The position numbers were made by a program, and so were the translations under genes. From Tetradesmus obliquus (Eukaryota; Chlorophyta; Chlorophyceae; Sphaeropleales; Scenedesmaceae), in contig CP126200.1 of assembly GCA_030272155.1 (NCBI GenBank), forward strand, positions 620,001 through 684,000: DNA of 64,000 bases. The letters are read 5' to 3'. Every line of letters starts with the position of its first letter. Within the stretch, counting starts at the first letter, position 1. Of the stretch, positions 21,623 to 34,648 are shown piece by piece. The notes under the pieces are model-generated. The model did not search any database and was not told the origin of the DNA. It saw only the letters and a list, made by a program, of their open reading frames with translations.

Positions 21623-24600
21623 TCAAGCAAGGCCACGCAGAGAGCACACCTTGCACTGCCACCGCGCCCCGCCCCGCTGCGGCTGCTGCCCAACAGGCAG
21701 GTGGCGCCTGTGTGCACTGAAGTGGCAGCTGCGGCAGTGCAGCTCTGGCGCCACCTCAGCTGCACACAGCGCACACTCCACATAGTTGTTCAGCGGCTCG
21801 CGGGCTGGCAGCAGGTCTCCGCCTAGCCGCAGCGCACACTGCCAGGCCTGCTCTCGTCCTTCCTGGCCAGCTGCCGGCCCACCAGCCGCGAGGACAGCAC
21901 CTCAACACGCCACTCCCCACCCCGCAGCAGCAGCCGCAGGCTTGTGACGCGCCGGCACCTGCCGAGGGCTGCCGCCTCAGATGAGCGGCGCGTAGCCCTG
22001 CCGCCTGCTGCTGCTGCTGCTGGCAGGCTGTAGCGCAAAGGTGCATTGTCGGAGCCCTTCACAGCATCAATCTTGACGATGACAGTGCTGCTGGGCCTGC
22101 CGCGCTTCCTGTTGGACTGCTTGCTGCGGCCCCCGGTGCTCGTGCTGGCAGCTGCAGCACTGCTTGCGCGGCGTGCTTGACTGGCCTGTGCCAGTTGCAC
22201 AAGTGCTGCTGCTGCGTCTGCTGTGTCTACTGAGCCGGCTGGTGCCGCTGCTGCTGCTGCTGCCGCCTCACTCGCTGCGTCGCCTTGCACAAGCACGTGC
22301 AGCATGTTGCCTGTGAGCAGCGACAGCACCGCCAGCACTATCCACGGGTCATGCTGCAGTGCTCCGCTGATCATGGCCTGGCAAGCAGTAATGCCTGTGA
22401 GTCGCTGCATGTGGTGGTCCTTGCCCATCTGTAGCTCGCGCTGGGTGATGCTCAGCAGGTGGACAGACAGCAGATCACGCAGTGCTTGGGATTGGTGGCG
22501 GTGCTCGCTCAGCAGCAGCGCACGGCCCTCCCCAGGCGCATTGGAGGCGACATCAAACACCTGAAGCGGCGGCAGCGACAGCACGTGTGTACTTGGGGCA
22601 GCCTGATGATGGCAGGGTGGTAGCAGCACTTCCTGTAAGAGCCTGAGGGGTAGATGACTCCGGTTTGCCATTTGCATCCATGCAGCTATATGTCCACATT
22701 GATGTTGATCACTTATCAGGTGCAGGAGTTCAGGACATCTTCTGGTAAAGCAATCGCTCAGGCCTGCCCTTGGTGTTTTTGCGGAAAGTTGACTACGCTC
22801 GGCAGAGCACTTGCTCAAGGCAGGCTTGCCTGCTTCTGAAATGTCAGGACCTGTAACCTGTGAGCACTGTTGCTCACCTTCCCCTCCAAGCCCACGGCAT
22901 GGCCAGCAAATTTGACTGTCAAACGTATGTTTTGACTGGTTGCAAGCTACTTGACGTTGCGTTCAAATGTTCCTTGAATGTTCCCACCCACCTTGCCTTC
23001 CAAGCCCACGGCATGGGCAGCAAATTCCTCGCAGATGCGCTTGACATTGACGCTGTGCTCTTGCTGCACCTGCATGCCTGGCGGCAGCTGCTTGCGCCAC
23101 TCGCTGCTGCCCATCTCCACCACTGCTGTGTCCCGCATCTCTGCCAGCTCTGTAAAGTCCTCCCAGCCTCCTGGCAGTGGTGTGCTGTCAAACAGCACGA
23201 TGCTGCTGATGCTGTACTTTGCCACCAGGCGCCGGTGCTGGTGCTGCAGCAGCAGCAGCTCCGTCGCCTGCTGCGCTGCCTTCTCGCCGTGCTGGTTCAG
23301 GAAGCTCGTGATGGTCTTGCATGTCAGCCACACGGTGTGCTGCGCAAACTCTGCGGCGGCCTCGCTGTTGGACAGCAGCAGCATGTCTGCTGCCAGGCGC
23401 TTCACAGTCTCAGCTGCAGTCGGCATGTCAAGCTCTGGTGTCGGCTCCGCCACCACCAGCTTGTCCACTTGCGCCACCAGCATGGTCTGCACCGACCGGG
23501 TGAACAGCTCAGGCGTGCTGGCATTGGGTGCCTGCTCTGGTAAGCTGCACTCCACCACTCTCATCAGCAGCTGCTTTGGCTGGCAGCAGTCCGCTGTCAC
23601 TTTCAGGCTGCTCTCAGGCGCAGGCGCTCTGCCAGCTGCGTCGCCCGCTGCTGCAGCAGCAGCGGCGCCTGCTGCGCCAAGCTTTGTCTCGTGCTGCCGC
23701 ACTGTGCCCTTGAGCTCTCCAAGCAGCCGGTCCAGCTGCGCCACCATGAGCGCCAGCAGCTCTGTGCGGACGCTGCGCAGCAGCTTCTGCCCGATGCCGC
23801 GCGAGTCCGTAGCCATGCTGGGAGTGTACGTCATCGCTGGCAGTACATGCTGCAGGTACATCTGCACCACTATGGCAGCCATGCTGCCCTCTGGCAGGCC
23901 TTCCCCCTGCTCCTGCAGCTGCTGCACTGCGTACTGCAGCCGCCTGTGCTGCATGGTGGCCACTGCCTCAATGAGCGGCGTGAGGCACTCCAGGCCCACC
24001 TTCTCAGTCCAGTCCAGCATTGGCTGCAGCAGCAGGCAGGTGCCGTCCTGCACGTCCTGCCGCATCACCTGCAATTGCCGTCCAAACTCCTTGCACTGCT
24101 TGACTGACTTCAGATCTTCAGGCAGCTGCATCTGGCTGCTGCCACTCAGGAAGCTGCAGCTGTCGTTCAGCAGCTGCTCCACCTGATGCTTGCCCTCCGT
24201 CAGCCACACACCCTGCACAGCAATGCACGGGCGATGCCGTGCGGCAGAATGTTAGTGGCCTGGCCATGTGCGAGAGGAGGATAGAAGCGGTTTGCCGTTA
24301 GATATCTCTGCATGCATCAGTGACGATGCATATGTGCAACACATGATTGCCGCTTCATACGTACTGCTTAGCACATGCATCGTGCCTTGGGTGCAAGCAC
24401 ACCATTTGATGATCGGCGTCGCGTGTGTAAGATCGCATTGCAACCTACTGACGCCTATGCAAGCTGCGCGGAGTCGGCCTTTCACAAAAAAACCTACCCT
24501 CAGCTTGCTGTAGCACTCCATGTCTGGCGGCTTGAATTCTGCGCCGGGGTTGCGCATGGATTGCTTGCGCAGGTGCTCCTGCAGCCTGCTCAGCATGTGA

Positions 24601-27600
24601 ACAGTATAGGCACGCAAGCAGGGCATTTGCGTGAGCAAATGCAGCAATGTTCAAGTACCTCAGCAATCCTGCTGCCCATGTTGTGCAGCGAGTACGCAGT
24701 GTCAGCGAGCTGGATATGTGCTGAGTAGGCAGCTGACCAAAGAGAGTGCGCAGAGACCTGGGCCGAAATTTCGGATTGTCAGGTGGACCACGAGACAGGG
24801 ATGCTAAGCAATTTTGGAACTAAGTGTTTGACAATTGCAACACCCATGCGCGTGTGTGTGTACTCACTGCTCTGCCTTGCTTAGGTGCTTGGAAGCGGGC
24901 TTGTCGATCCTGGCATACTCTGCCAGGTGTGGCATCAGCTTGTCCAGCAGCTGCTTCTGCTCCTCCAGCTCCGCCACTGTGCTGTTCATTGCAGCATTCT
25001 TAACAAACTGTCCCAGCGCATCGATGCGCTGCATCCTGCCCATGCAGCGCTGGATGTAGGGCAGCACAGACGCCCTGGTTGTTGCAGCGGAAGGTGTTTG
25101 AACGTGGCAGCAGGCGTGACGACAGGTCAGCTGAGGGCGGCACACGGCAGCAGACCCTGCCAAATACTACTGTATCTATGACGCTGCCTGCAAACTGGCA
25201 GTGTGGCTGTGCCTGCACATTGGCCTAATGCGTGCACCTGTGTTAGCGCGCTCAGTGCAAGTCGGCCAGCTTGCGGTTGTTGGCTCGGGAGTTCATGCCG
25301 CGCAGTTGCAGCTATACTATGCGACCTCAACCGTGCTGCGTGGGCATTTTTGTCTGTTGTAAGCGCGCATGATAGGCCCCGGCATCATCCTGCCGACAGC
25401 ACTCTTCCGCCCTCGCACCTGCTGTTGCTGCCGAGCGCCTTGAACAGTGCCAGCTGCCCTGTGGCTTCCAGGTGGCTCTTGAGGGTGTCGTCCACGCTCA
25501 GCTTACCAGCAGCCACCGCCAGCAGGATGGCTGCAGCCACCATAGGCCGGTACATGAGGATGGGTGTGCTGTCAGCCAGCGCCTGCATGCTGGCCTTGTC
25601 CTGCTCCTGCTGCACCTTGGACCTGAGCACAGCAGCAAGGTGGTCCCTGTTGCGCTTGGCATACCTCTTGCAGTCTGTCTCGAGCGCATGCCTGCTGCTG
25701 TCCATGTCCTGCAGCAGCGTGCAGCACAGCAGGAACAGGCAGGCACACCAAGAAGAGCGAACTTGTGTATTTCGGTGCAAAAGCATGGTAAGAGTGGCAG
25801 GTAAACAGCTAAGCCTTCTGGACTTGGCATGTGTGCACCGCCTGCACTGGGCATGGTTGTATCAGGGTGCAGCAGAACTATTCTGGCACAGGCATACAGA
25901 GCTGATACAGGAGCAGTGCTCCCTCCTGTTGCCGCTCCAGTGCGGCGCGGCGCCGATGGCGTTGACACTGTCGCTTGATCGGTAACATAATTATCCCTAT
26001 TCCAGAGTAGAGGGAGAGGGCGGCAGGGGCAGTGGGCGCCATAGCGGCAGCGGCCTGGACCCGGATGCTGCTGCACAGCAGAGCCTCACTTTGTAGCTGC
26101 TCCAGCTGCGCTCGTTCATCACCACCAGCAGCGACACCTCTCCCTGCACAATGCGCTGCTTCAGGCGAGCCTGCTCGCTTGCTCCATTCCACAGCATGTG
26201 CAGTGCGCTGCCCTGCGTTGAAGACACGCGTGGCAGCAGGCACAGCAGCAGACATCATCATGTGTACCGCAATGGTTGTCCTGCAGATGAGATGCATGTG
26301 ATTATCACGGCTACCCACGCAGTAGCTCAGTGCTATGGACGCAGCATGTGTGACGCAACCACAGTGCCAGAAATGCCTAGTATGTTGTGTGTCTCTCGCG
26401 TGCAATTTGCAATACTAACAACGCCTCGATAGCGGCTAGCAAGGGTGCTGCGCTGTCATGCACAACAAATGTAAGGGTTCACTGCCGAGCAACTGACACA
26501 GCAGATGATGCTTTGGACAGCGCTGCTCACCGGCGCTGCTGCCAGGAACGTCTTGTCCAGCACCATCATCAGGCTGTCCACCTGCTTGAATCCTTCGCTG
26601 CGGATCACAGCGCGCATGGGGCTCTCGTCCTCGCCCGGCACATCCATGAGCCCCTTGCTAGGTGGCAGCGGCCCGTCATCGATGAAGACATACACCTGGC
26701 AAGGCAGCCGCAAACGGGGATTTACAACCCAAGTCAGGCGCAGCATGGCCAGCAGCCACGAGGACAGGTGCCGCCCTGCCGGTCTCTTACATTGCTGCTG
26801 CTCTGCCGCACTTCAGCTGTCTGGTGCACTGCCAAACACATGAGGTTTGCACTGCATGTTGGCACTGACGACATCTGATACATTTTTTGATGCATGTGTG
26901 TTCATGCACCCACCTGCCAGATGAGGTATGTCCAGGCCTCTCGAATGGGTCCCCCTGCTGCTTGAGGTGCCCCTGGCGCTCCCTCAATGCCGCACAGGCG
27001 GCGCAGCAGCTGCTGCACAAACAGCAAGTCGTGCTGCCTGCTCTTGTTTGGCAGCACCACATCAACAGCTTCCCCCAGGCGCATGCACTTGCGCAGCTCT
27101 GGGTTCAGCTGCTTCTGCAGGCCCCTGGGTGTCTCAGACAGGTTGGCCAGCTCAGTGCCTGGGAACAGCACCTGCAGCAAGGCACAGTGGCACTGCCATC
27201 AGAGCCATACTCATACGACTGATGGCACCAAACACACTTTTGCAGCATGCACCTGCCACTCCTGGCAGCAGCCAGTCTGAATTGAAAGTGTGATGGCTCA
27301 TGGAGAGAGCTTGGAAGCATTTGATACGTCAGGGGCCGAAGCTCTTTACCGCACACGCACAGACAGTCGCAAGGACACGCACGCAAGCTGGCAGTGTCAT
27401 CGCTGGGGCAGCCGCCGCCGACCATAAAAACAGGAATGCGGCCATATGCATCATCATGCTTGCAGCACTTGTCAAAGCTGCAGCAAGCATTGCACACTCA
27501 CATCCAGTGCCTCCTGCTCGAGAGAGTAGCCTGACAGCTCCTGAGCCTTCCTCTTGCATGTCATCACCACCTCATGCAGCAGCCGGGCGGAGAATGGCAG

Positions 27601-29150
27601 CATCAGCACGCGCACCCTGCTGCCCTTCATCACCACCACATTCTGGCACGAAGTCACCTCCCGGCCCCGGCCGTGCTGGAACACTGGCAGCAGCGACCCC
27701 TGGTGCTGCGGCAGGGGCTGGCCGCTAATGAATGCATCTACCAGGCCCGCCTTTGCCGCTGCATCTGCGCCAAGCAGCTGCTGGCGCTGCGCCTCCAGCA
27801 GCAGGCCATCTCTGCTGAATGCTACCCTGCCAAAGCTGGCGTGGTCCTCCTGGGGGTTCCATGTTGTAAATGCATTGCCCCCTAAGGCGAGCAGGCCCTG
27901 GGTGACATAGCCACACGCCTTGAGGTGCTGCAGCTGCTGGCGGATCATCTGCAGTTCACGCAATGGGTGTGTTGTAGTTTGGTGTATGACCAATGCGTTG
28001 GAGGCGGCCGCCAGCGCAGCAGTTTTCTGTGCCAGGCATGCGCGCACTCTACAACACGAGAGGCCATTGGCAAACTGCAGGCTGCAGAACCCTACTCGCA
28101 CATTCTGCTGAAGTTGAAGGTGCTCAAAGCTTTAGTTACCACCACACATAGGCATTGGCAACACCAGATGTGTTACGAGTTCTGCTGTTTTGCCAACAAC
28201 GTACAGGGGGATGGAAAACGACAACAGATGTCTCCCGAGTTCGGCTGTCCAGCAAACAGCAGTTCAACTGTTTGCCGCACCTTCTCTGGCGCCAGTGACG
28301 GCGCATCTGGCAGGTACACCTTGTCTGAAGACCTCAGCATCAGGCAGTTGAGGATGACTGTCTTGCCCATGCCGCTGCCGCCCAAAATGCCCATCAGGCT
28401 AGTGCGAGATGATCCCAGCAGCCTGCACTCACTGTCGCACTCATCCAGCAGCTGTCGCACCATCTGCAATGCAGACAGATACGAGGTGTGTGCGCAGGCA
28501 GGGGTGACGCAGCAGCACATCATTGCTGGTGGTACTATCGACCCTGTTACTTGGTTGGAAAGCTGCACAGATGGTTTGAAGCTGTATGTTAGCCTGCAAC
28601 TAGCAGTGCTAGCACCTGGCTTTGTCGCTTCGTGGTTCTATGAAATCATGCATGCATGGTTGCGCATCCATGCGGGAATAGGTGTACATGTGAAGGCCGG
28701 GAGCTGACTTGCAGGCTCGCTGATTGCTAACATGCGCAAGTCAACATGCTGACATGCTGACTGCATACAATCATCAGCTCACCTTAGGGACCATGCCTGG
28801 CTGCTGCCTGCGCCCAGGTGGCGGCCTATCAGATTGGCGGCATTAATGCACGCCAGCACGTCCTCGCCCACTCCCTGCAGGGTGTAGTTGAGGCGTGTCG
28901 CGCCATGCTGGCCAAAGTCTCCCAGCCCTATGAAATCTTCAGCTGAGCGCTGTTCGCACTGAGGGCACCAGGCATCGCCCAGCGCATGCTGCGGGTCATC
29001 CAGGCAGACCTCGTGGTACCAGCCGGTGCAGGCCCCACACTGCCACCAATCGATCGTTTCGTCCTCGTTGCATGCAGCATTGCGCGCGTTTGGTGGGTCA
29101 GGCTTCTTGCATATCCGGCACTTGTAGCCTGTCCTATTCGTCGACTCCAT
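21623..29150 (-). CDS. PHD-finger protein with dynamin/SLIP-GC-like GTPase domain; frame break near the 3' end
   Basis: Exons on the minus strand: 29150-28783, 28463-28281, 27948-27502, 27171-26914, 26695-26531, 26212-26090, 25708-25419, 25074-24868, 24585-24498, 24212-22992 and 22560 to about 21823. Phases agree except between exons 1 and 2, where a small exon may be missing. Residues 11-65 form a C4HC3 PHD finger (CRIC, CGAC, HEVC, CPQC). Exon 2 has a Walker A GGSGMGKT; exon 5 has the GTPase G3 motif LMDVPGEDESPMR, as in dynamin-superfamily and nuclear GTPase SLIP-GC proteins. A long helical region follows. After the main frame ends at 21823, another frame encodes a Cys/His cluster (ECALC, HCRSCHFSAH, WQCKVC) and stops at 21623, so a one-base frame break near 21850-21960 is likely. 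Role: PHD fingers read histone tails; a nuclear GTPase is inferred. Confidence 0.65.
22876..22912 (-). repeat. Partial copy of the end of the GTPase-gene exon 10
   Basis: About 80 bases beyond the real exon end, the codons for HAVGLEGK recur, followed by a GTGAGC donor. The real exon uses GTGGGT at 22991. The copy and its surroundings form one tandem duplication of the exon-intron boundary. Confidence 0.8.
25918..25996 (+). mobile_element. LINE 3'-end fragment in an intron of the PHD/GTPase gene
   Basis: The stretch resembles the last codons of the LINE at 52.6-54 kb (GCGGCG..GCCGATGGCG), the stop region and GGTAACAT, on the plus strand. It is diverged and heavily 5'-truncated. Confidence 0.55.
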
Positions 29151-30082
29151 GATGGAACACTAGTAGTCTTGCCAGGGACACCAGCAACCTGAGTGGACAC
29201 CCGCGGCCTCAGAACTGGCGGTGTTTCTTCATCTGTGCAGCAAGAACAAGTCAACAGCACGGTATTTATATCACAATTAGCCGTCTGCTCTGCAATCTGC
29301 ACACCCTTGGATGTGCGGCATGTGCTGTGCTGTGACTTTACCTGCAGGATGCATCCTGTACCCAGCTGGGTACCTAGCCACGCACACTTGCAGGGTGCTT
29401 GCAGTCTTGCACACGCAGCTGCTGCTGTGCAAAGGTAGACATGTGATGGTTGAGTGCACTGTTGGCGCACTCTGCTGTCCTGACAGCCGTGCTCAAGGTG
29501 GGTATGCATCCAAGTGCAGCAGTCTATGTCACAAGCACAGTGCGTGTACGCGCGTTGTTTGGGAGATTCAGGGCAAGGGATAATGCAAGTAGTTGGCGTA
29601 ATCGGCATAATGTATCTGCGCGTTGTCTTCATAGGGCCAATCGATCGGGAAGGCTGAGCAACGAAGTCCCAAGTGAAAGACGACAACCACCTCACTCCGC
29701 GGCAGATCATGGCTTTGTCAAGCAAGCAAAAACAAGATACCTCAGCGAAATCATGTCATCTGCAATACTTTCTACCGTTCCGCCCTGTAGTGGCTTTTCC
29801 CTTTTCACCGCTCTCAGACGCTGTCACGCTGAAAGTGCGCGAATTTAATGCGTAGAAAAACCATTGAACCGAGCCTTTGCGTCTTAGGATGTGTAGCTGC
29901 CGCGTGGGCAAATCAATTCGCGCTGTAACATTTCTTCACGAATGACTACAGCTGCCAGTTTAAAGAGTTGCAGCCAGCTCGCTGCTGATCGCTGCCAGTT
30001 GAGTTAAACTGCGTACATACGACATTTTACAAGCGCAACCATCCACCTTCCTTAGCCATGGACATGACTTTTGTCTTTGGGC

Positions 30083-30120
30083 TCCTGTACCATGGTACAG
30101 GACCTGGCCAGGTCCTGTAC
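30083..30120. repeat. Two overlapping perfect palindromes
   Basis: A 20-base palindrome at 30083-30102 (centre CCATGG) overlaps a 26-base palindrome at 30095-30120 (centre TGGCCA). They share the arm GTACAGGA, which therefore occurs three times in alternating orientation. A TATATAAA sequence follows at about 30126. Confidence 0.85.
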
Positions 30121-30724
30121 TACTACTATATAAAGAAAGTTGCCGATTGCATAAATTACAAGCATTGAAGCACAATGCAACATCATGCATACTCACATAG
30201 CAAGACGGCGCCCCCAGGCCATCATGGCTGCTTCAACTTCAGACTCTATTGCTGCTGCTCCTTCTACTTGTTCTAGTATTACCTGCAAACAAAACAAAAC
30301 CTGGTCAGTGCTGTTCCCAGTAGCCACGATGCCTAGGGGGAACGAGCACTGACAGTCTTCTGCGCCTTTGTAGCCTGAGGTTGCCCTGGTGTAGTGTTGT
30401 CAGTGACACTCTCAGGTCGTCACTTTCAGCACAGGCGTGTTGATTGGATGTTTTCCTCGCAAAGAAGCAGGAGCAGCAGCAGTAGTTGTAGTACAAGTAG
30501 GGGGTGCATGTATGCCTGCTTTGTGGCCCATCGTTTACTGCTGCAGTGATGTATTGCTGGTGAGGCTGCGTTGCTTGTTTTTGTCGTTCTTTTCCAGTCA
30601 ACGGGCGTGAAGCTCCCCATCGGTACCATCGGTACCACTAGTACGCTGCCACCAGCGGCTCAGCCCTCAGTGACGGTGGACTACAGGTGTCCCTGACGCT
30701 ACTAGCATTCTGCCATACGTTGGC

Positions 30725-30745
30725 TGATCAGCTACTAGCTGATCA
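30725..30745. repeat. Short inverted repeat
   Basis: Arms TGATCAGCTA and TAGCTGATCA flank a single C, making a near-perfect 21-base palindrome about 200 bases beyond the BPG2-like stop codon. It may form a hairpin in the 3' UTR. Confidence 0.75.
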
Positions 30746-30941
30746 TCCATCAAATGCCAAGATGCTGCGCAGCATGTGCTGCTGCCGATCAAAGCTGGCA
30801 GCAGTCAAATACGTAAGCCGGAATGCTGCGTGGTGACACACAAGCAAACAACAGTCGCTGTGCCTGGCACAGTGTTGCTGCACACAGCGCCTGTCAACAA
30901 TTGCAGGGCGCGCCTGCACATCACCTGCCACTGCCCCTGTC

Positions 30942-33900
30942 TCAGCTCCGCGCCCCGCTTTTGCGATCTACGCTGCCTTCCCTGCCACTGCCACCTCTGC
31001 CGCTGCCGTTCCTGCTGCCGCCGCTCCTACTGCTGCCACCCCTGCCTCTGCTGCTGCTTCTGCTGCTGCTGCCTCTGCTGCTACTTCCACCTCTGCTGCT
31101 GCTGCTGCCTTCTCTGCTGCCCCTGGATCTACTCTCGCCAGCTGCACCATCTGCTGCTGCTTTTGCTTTGCTGCTGGCAGCAGCCACTGCTGCTGCTGCT
31201 GCAGGCTCATCCTCGCCACCTTCTTCACCTTCTTCTCCTTCCTCTTCCAGCTCAATGGCATCCATTGTGGCCTTGCTGCCGCTGAAGGCGGCTGCCCGCT
31301 GCTTGGCTGCGATGCTGCTGGCTGGCAGCATGTTGCTGAAGCCGGGCTTCTGGAAGGCCTTGGCGTAATCAGGGATGAGCGCGTCATGCATGGTTACCAT
31401 GACGCCCTGCGGCACCCACACCTGCAGCTCGGTGGTGCCCTCACAGCCCACTGAGATCCAGCCCAGCCCTGCAGCAGCAGCAGCAGCAGCAACAAGCATG
31501 CATGAGCCATACATACGTCTTGAAGCTGTGAGGTACATGTGCATTGCTGTGTTGGGTACATGCACGCTGATGTGCACAGCCGCCCACAGGATAAGCCATC
31601 ACTTGCAGCCACACTACACTCACAGCAGGCACAGCTGCAATTACAGCCGTCTCACCTGCAATGGCTATGTCCCGCGAGTGCTCCTGCCAGCTGTCGCCCT
31701 CCACCACTGCTGTGCGTGGCACCAGCTGCAGCTCCTGCAGGCGCTCCGCCTCATACGGCGGCACCAGCAGCCCACCGGTGTGCTTCTGCCGCCGCTCCTC
31801 GGCCACCTCAATCTTGCCCAGATGTGTCACGATCTCGTCACTGACATAGATCGTGACATAGATCGTCGCCGACGGCGCCGACAGCACGTCCAGCCGCGCC
31901 AGCCCGCCGATCAAGATGCAGCTGCCTGCAGGAATGCGGTACGTCCGAGGTTTCAGCCGCCGGCGCGGCAGCACCGCGGCGGCTTCCTGCAAGCTGAGCC
32001 GTGTCGTCAGCTGGTAGGGGTGGTGCACGCCTGGCGTGTCAAAGGTCCGGTGTTTAGGGCCTAAGGGAATGCCTGGTACGCGTAGGAGTCCTAAAGTAGT
32101 GCCTGGCACGGGTGCAACGGTGGGCTCGCCCCGGCCGCCTGTTCCTGCAAGCCGCTTCATCGCATTGATGAGGGAGCTCTTGCCAGCTGCAACCACAGCG
32201 GGGATAAGCAGCAGGCAGGAGACATGCTGCGTCAGTGGGCAACATGCTAGTCAGCGATCAGCTGCCAGTTGTTGGCCAAGCGAGGCTGAACAGGCAGAGC
32301 AACGTGCCGGGTGCCGCAGCTGTGCAAGTTGTCTGGACAAGTGAAAAGGGCGATACTACACAGACGCTGCCTACATGTGCGCAAGTACGTGTCCTCATGC
32401 TCACCGTTCTGTGCGCCCACCACCCACAGGTCAGCCCTGAAGCCCATGTCGTCCTTCAGGCTGCGCACCATGTCCTTCACACCTAGCCCATTCAACGCAG
32501 ACACCATGAACACGCGGCTGGGGCGCGGCAGCCCCGCCTGCCGCAGCCTACAGCAGCATGCCAAACAGATCGGAAATATCAGCAAACAGCAGTTGATAGA
32601 GACGGCTGCGCAGCACCCCCGCTGGGCAGCCTGAGGGACAATGCTGCAGCACAGCAGCAACGAGGTTTGGCCACAGCACCAGCAGCGCAGAGCAACCGAT
32701 GTGTCCAGCCACGCTGCCCGAAGCACTGCGGCATCACCAAGCAATGTTTCCTGCAGCACTTTGAACATAATACTGCAGGAGCACATAACCAGGCTAGAGG
32801 CCCCTCACCGTGCGCGCACCCACTGCTCGACACGCTTGGGCGTGGCCTGGCTAGGCAGCAGGTCAAACTTGTTGACCGCCACTGCAAGCTGGAAGGGCAG
32901 AGCATCGGCCGGGGGCGCACTAGGCCTGCTGCTGCTGCCGTCGAGCTGCGAGAGAGGTGCATTGGAGGGCTGCGCTGCTCCAGGCGGGAACAGCGAGCTG
33001 CAGTGGTGAAGTGCAGACGTGAACGTGTCAGAGGGCAGGATGAAGTGTTGGAAACACATCATGCATGGCATGCAGTAGGAGAGCTGGTGGTGGATTCTGC
33101 CAAGCAGGGAGCACGGAGACACACTATGTGCTGGCACTTCTGTACGTAGCACATAGCAAAACGAAGCCATGTGGCACATGCACACTGCACCACACAGTAC
33201 AATGTTCATTACTTGCTGAATTTGGTGCATCACCACAGTCGTCTATGCACAGAAGAAGCAGCACAATCCTCTTGCATTGCCAGCAAAACGCAGCAGCAGC
33301 AGCAGCAGCACTCACGCGAGCGCGGTGCGCGGCAGGCTGCCGTCAAAGTCCCACACGTCCACCACGCACAGCACCATGGCCTGGCGGTCCTTTTGAAGCG
33401 CAATCTTGCGCCCCACCTGCGGTGTGCACATGATTGTAGCACAGTTGAAGTTTGATTGCTGAATGCAGCAGAGCAACAAATGAGCCAACAATTGACAGCT
33501 GGCTATGGGCACTGACAGCTGTACCACAGCTTGCCAGGATGATGGTGTGTGTGTGCAAAGCAGCAGCCGCATGCAAGCAGTGTCTGTGCCATCGCTGCTG
33601 GTCAGCATGACGTGGCAACTGGCATCAGGTGTTGATCCACGCTACGAAAAAGCAGTTCGATGCAGTCGCACATGTTATGTAACATGTTACAAGTCAACGC
33701 ACCTTCTTGCCCAGGTCAAACTCTGGCAGCAAGCCCTCTGCTGTTTGCGACTTGACCTTGCTGTTGAAGCATTGCAGCAGCAGAACAGCAGGGCAGACGC
33801 AAAAACCTGTGTTTTTTGGACGGCATGAACAGATGCAGCAACAGGTGTCGGCTGATGGGGATTATGCTGTGTGATTGCTTGGAAGCAGGCAGAGACTGCA

Positions 33901-34617
33901 GCAGCCCTCCTTTTCAGGTTGACAGGCAGCATATCACTTACACCCTATTACCAACTCCTACTGCTCCTGCTGCTGCTGCCGCTGCTGGTGGTGGTCCAGA
34001 TCCGAAGCCATGGATCGCATGAAATTTTGCTGAACCCAAACCAGCATCAAGGGCCTCCTGTTGCTGCTGTGGCTGCCCAAGCCCCAGCCCCACCCACCCG
34101 TAGTGCACCAGCGAGTAGCAGCGCGCGCACTTGAGGCTCACACCCTCCTCATCCTCCCCTAGGGCAGCAGCGTCAACCTCACGAACTGCAGGCCGCTGCT
34201 GCTCATCCTGCAAGCTCAGGCAATGCAGCAGTTTGACACGATGTTTGTTGTGAAGTTTTATTTTATTTTGTTTGTTGTGACGTTTTCTATTGATGCGCAT
34301 ACACTTGCCGCCTTGGTAAGAGGAGATGCTGCCTGTCTCATCACACTCTTCACTACTGCGCAAGGCTGCTGTTCAGTTGACCTAACCTGCTGCTGACTGC
34401 CACCGCAATGAAGTGCCAGCACGTCACATATGCAGCTAGCTGCTGCCATGACTGTGGGTGGAGGTGCTGGTGCTGGTGGTGATGGCGCCGCTGCTGTTGA
34501 AAGATGCCGCCAAAAGATGCAAGCTTTTGTGTTGCTGCAACCCCTGCTGCTGCTGCTGCTGCTGGTGTGTGCAAGCTGCTGCTGCTGCTGCTGCTGTTAC
34601 TGCTGGTGTTGGAAATG

Positions 34618-34648
<31 letters not shown>

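Larger units (their letters stand above)
29151..30941. other. Intergenic region between PHD/GTPase and BPG2-like genes
   Basis: It should contain the promoter of the PHD/GTPase gene (minus strand, starting at 29150) and the 3' UTR of the BPG2-like gene. I see no supported gene. Two palindromic structures lie at 30083-30120 and 30725-30745. Confidence 0.4.

Noticed and set aside
22978..24186. 402-codon plus-strand open frame
   Set aside because: It is the antisense of the long PHD/GTPase exon 10, whose minus-strand translation is far more protein-like. Its Ser/Cys-rich content is typical of a shadow frame.
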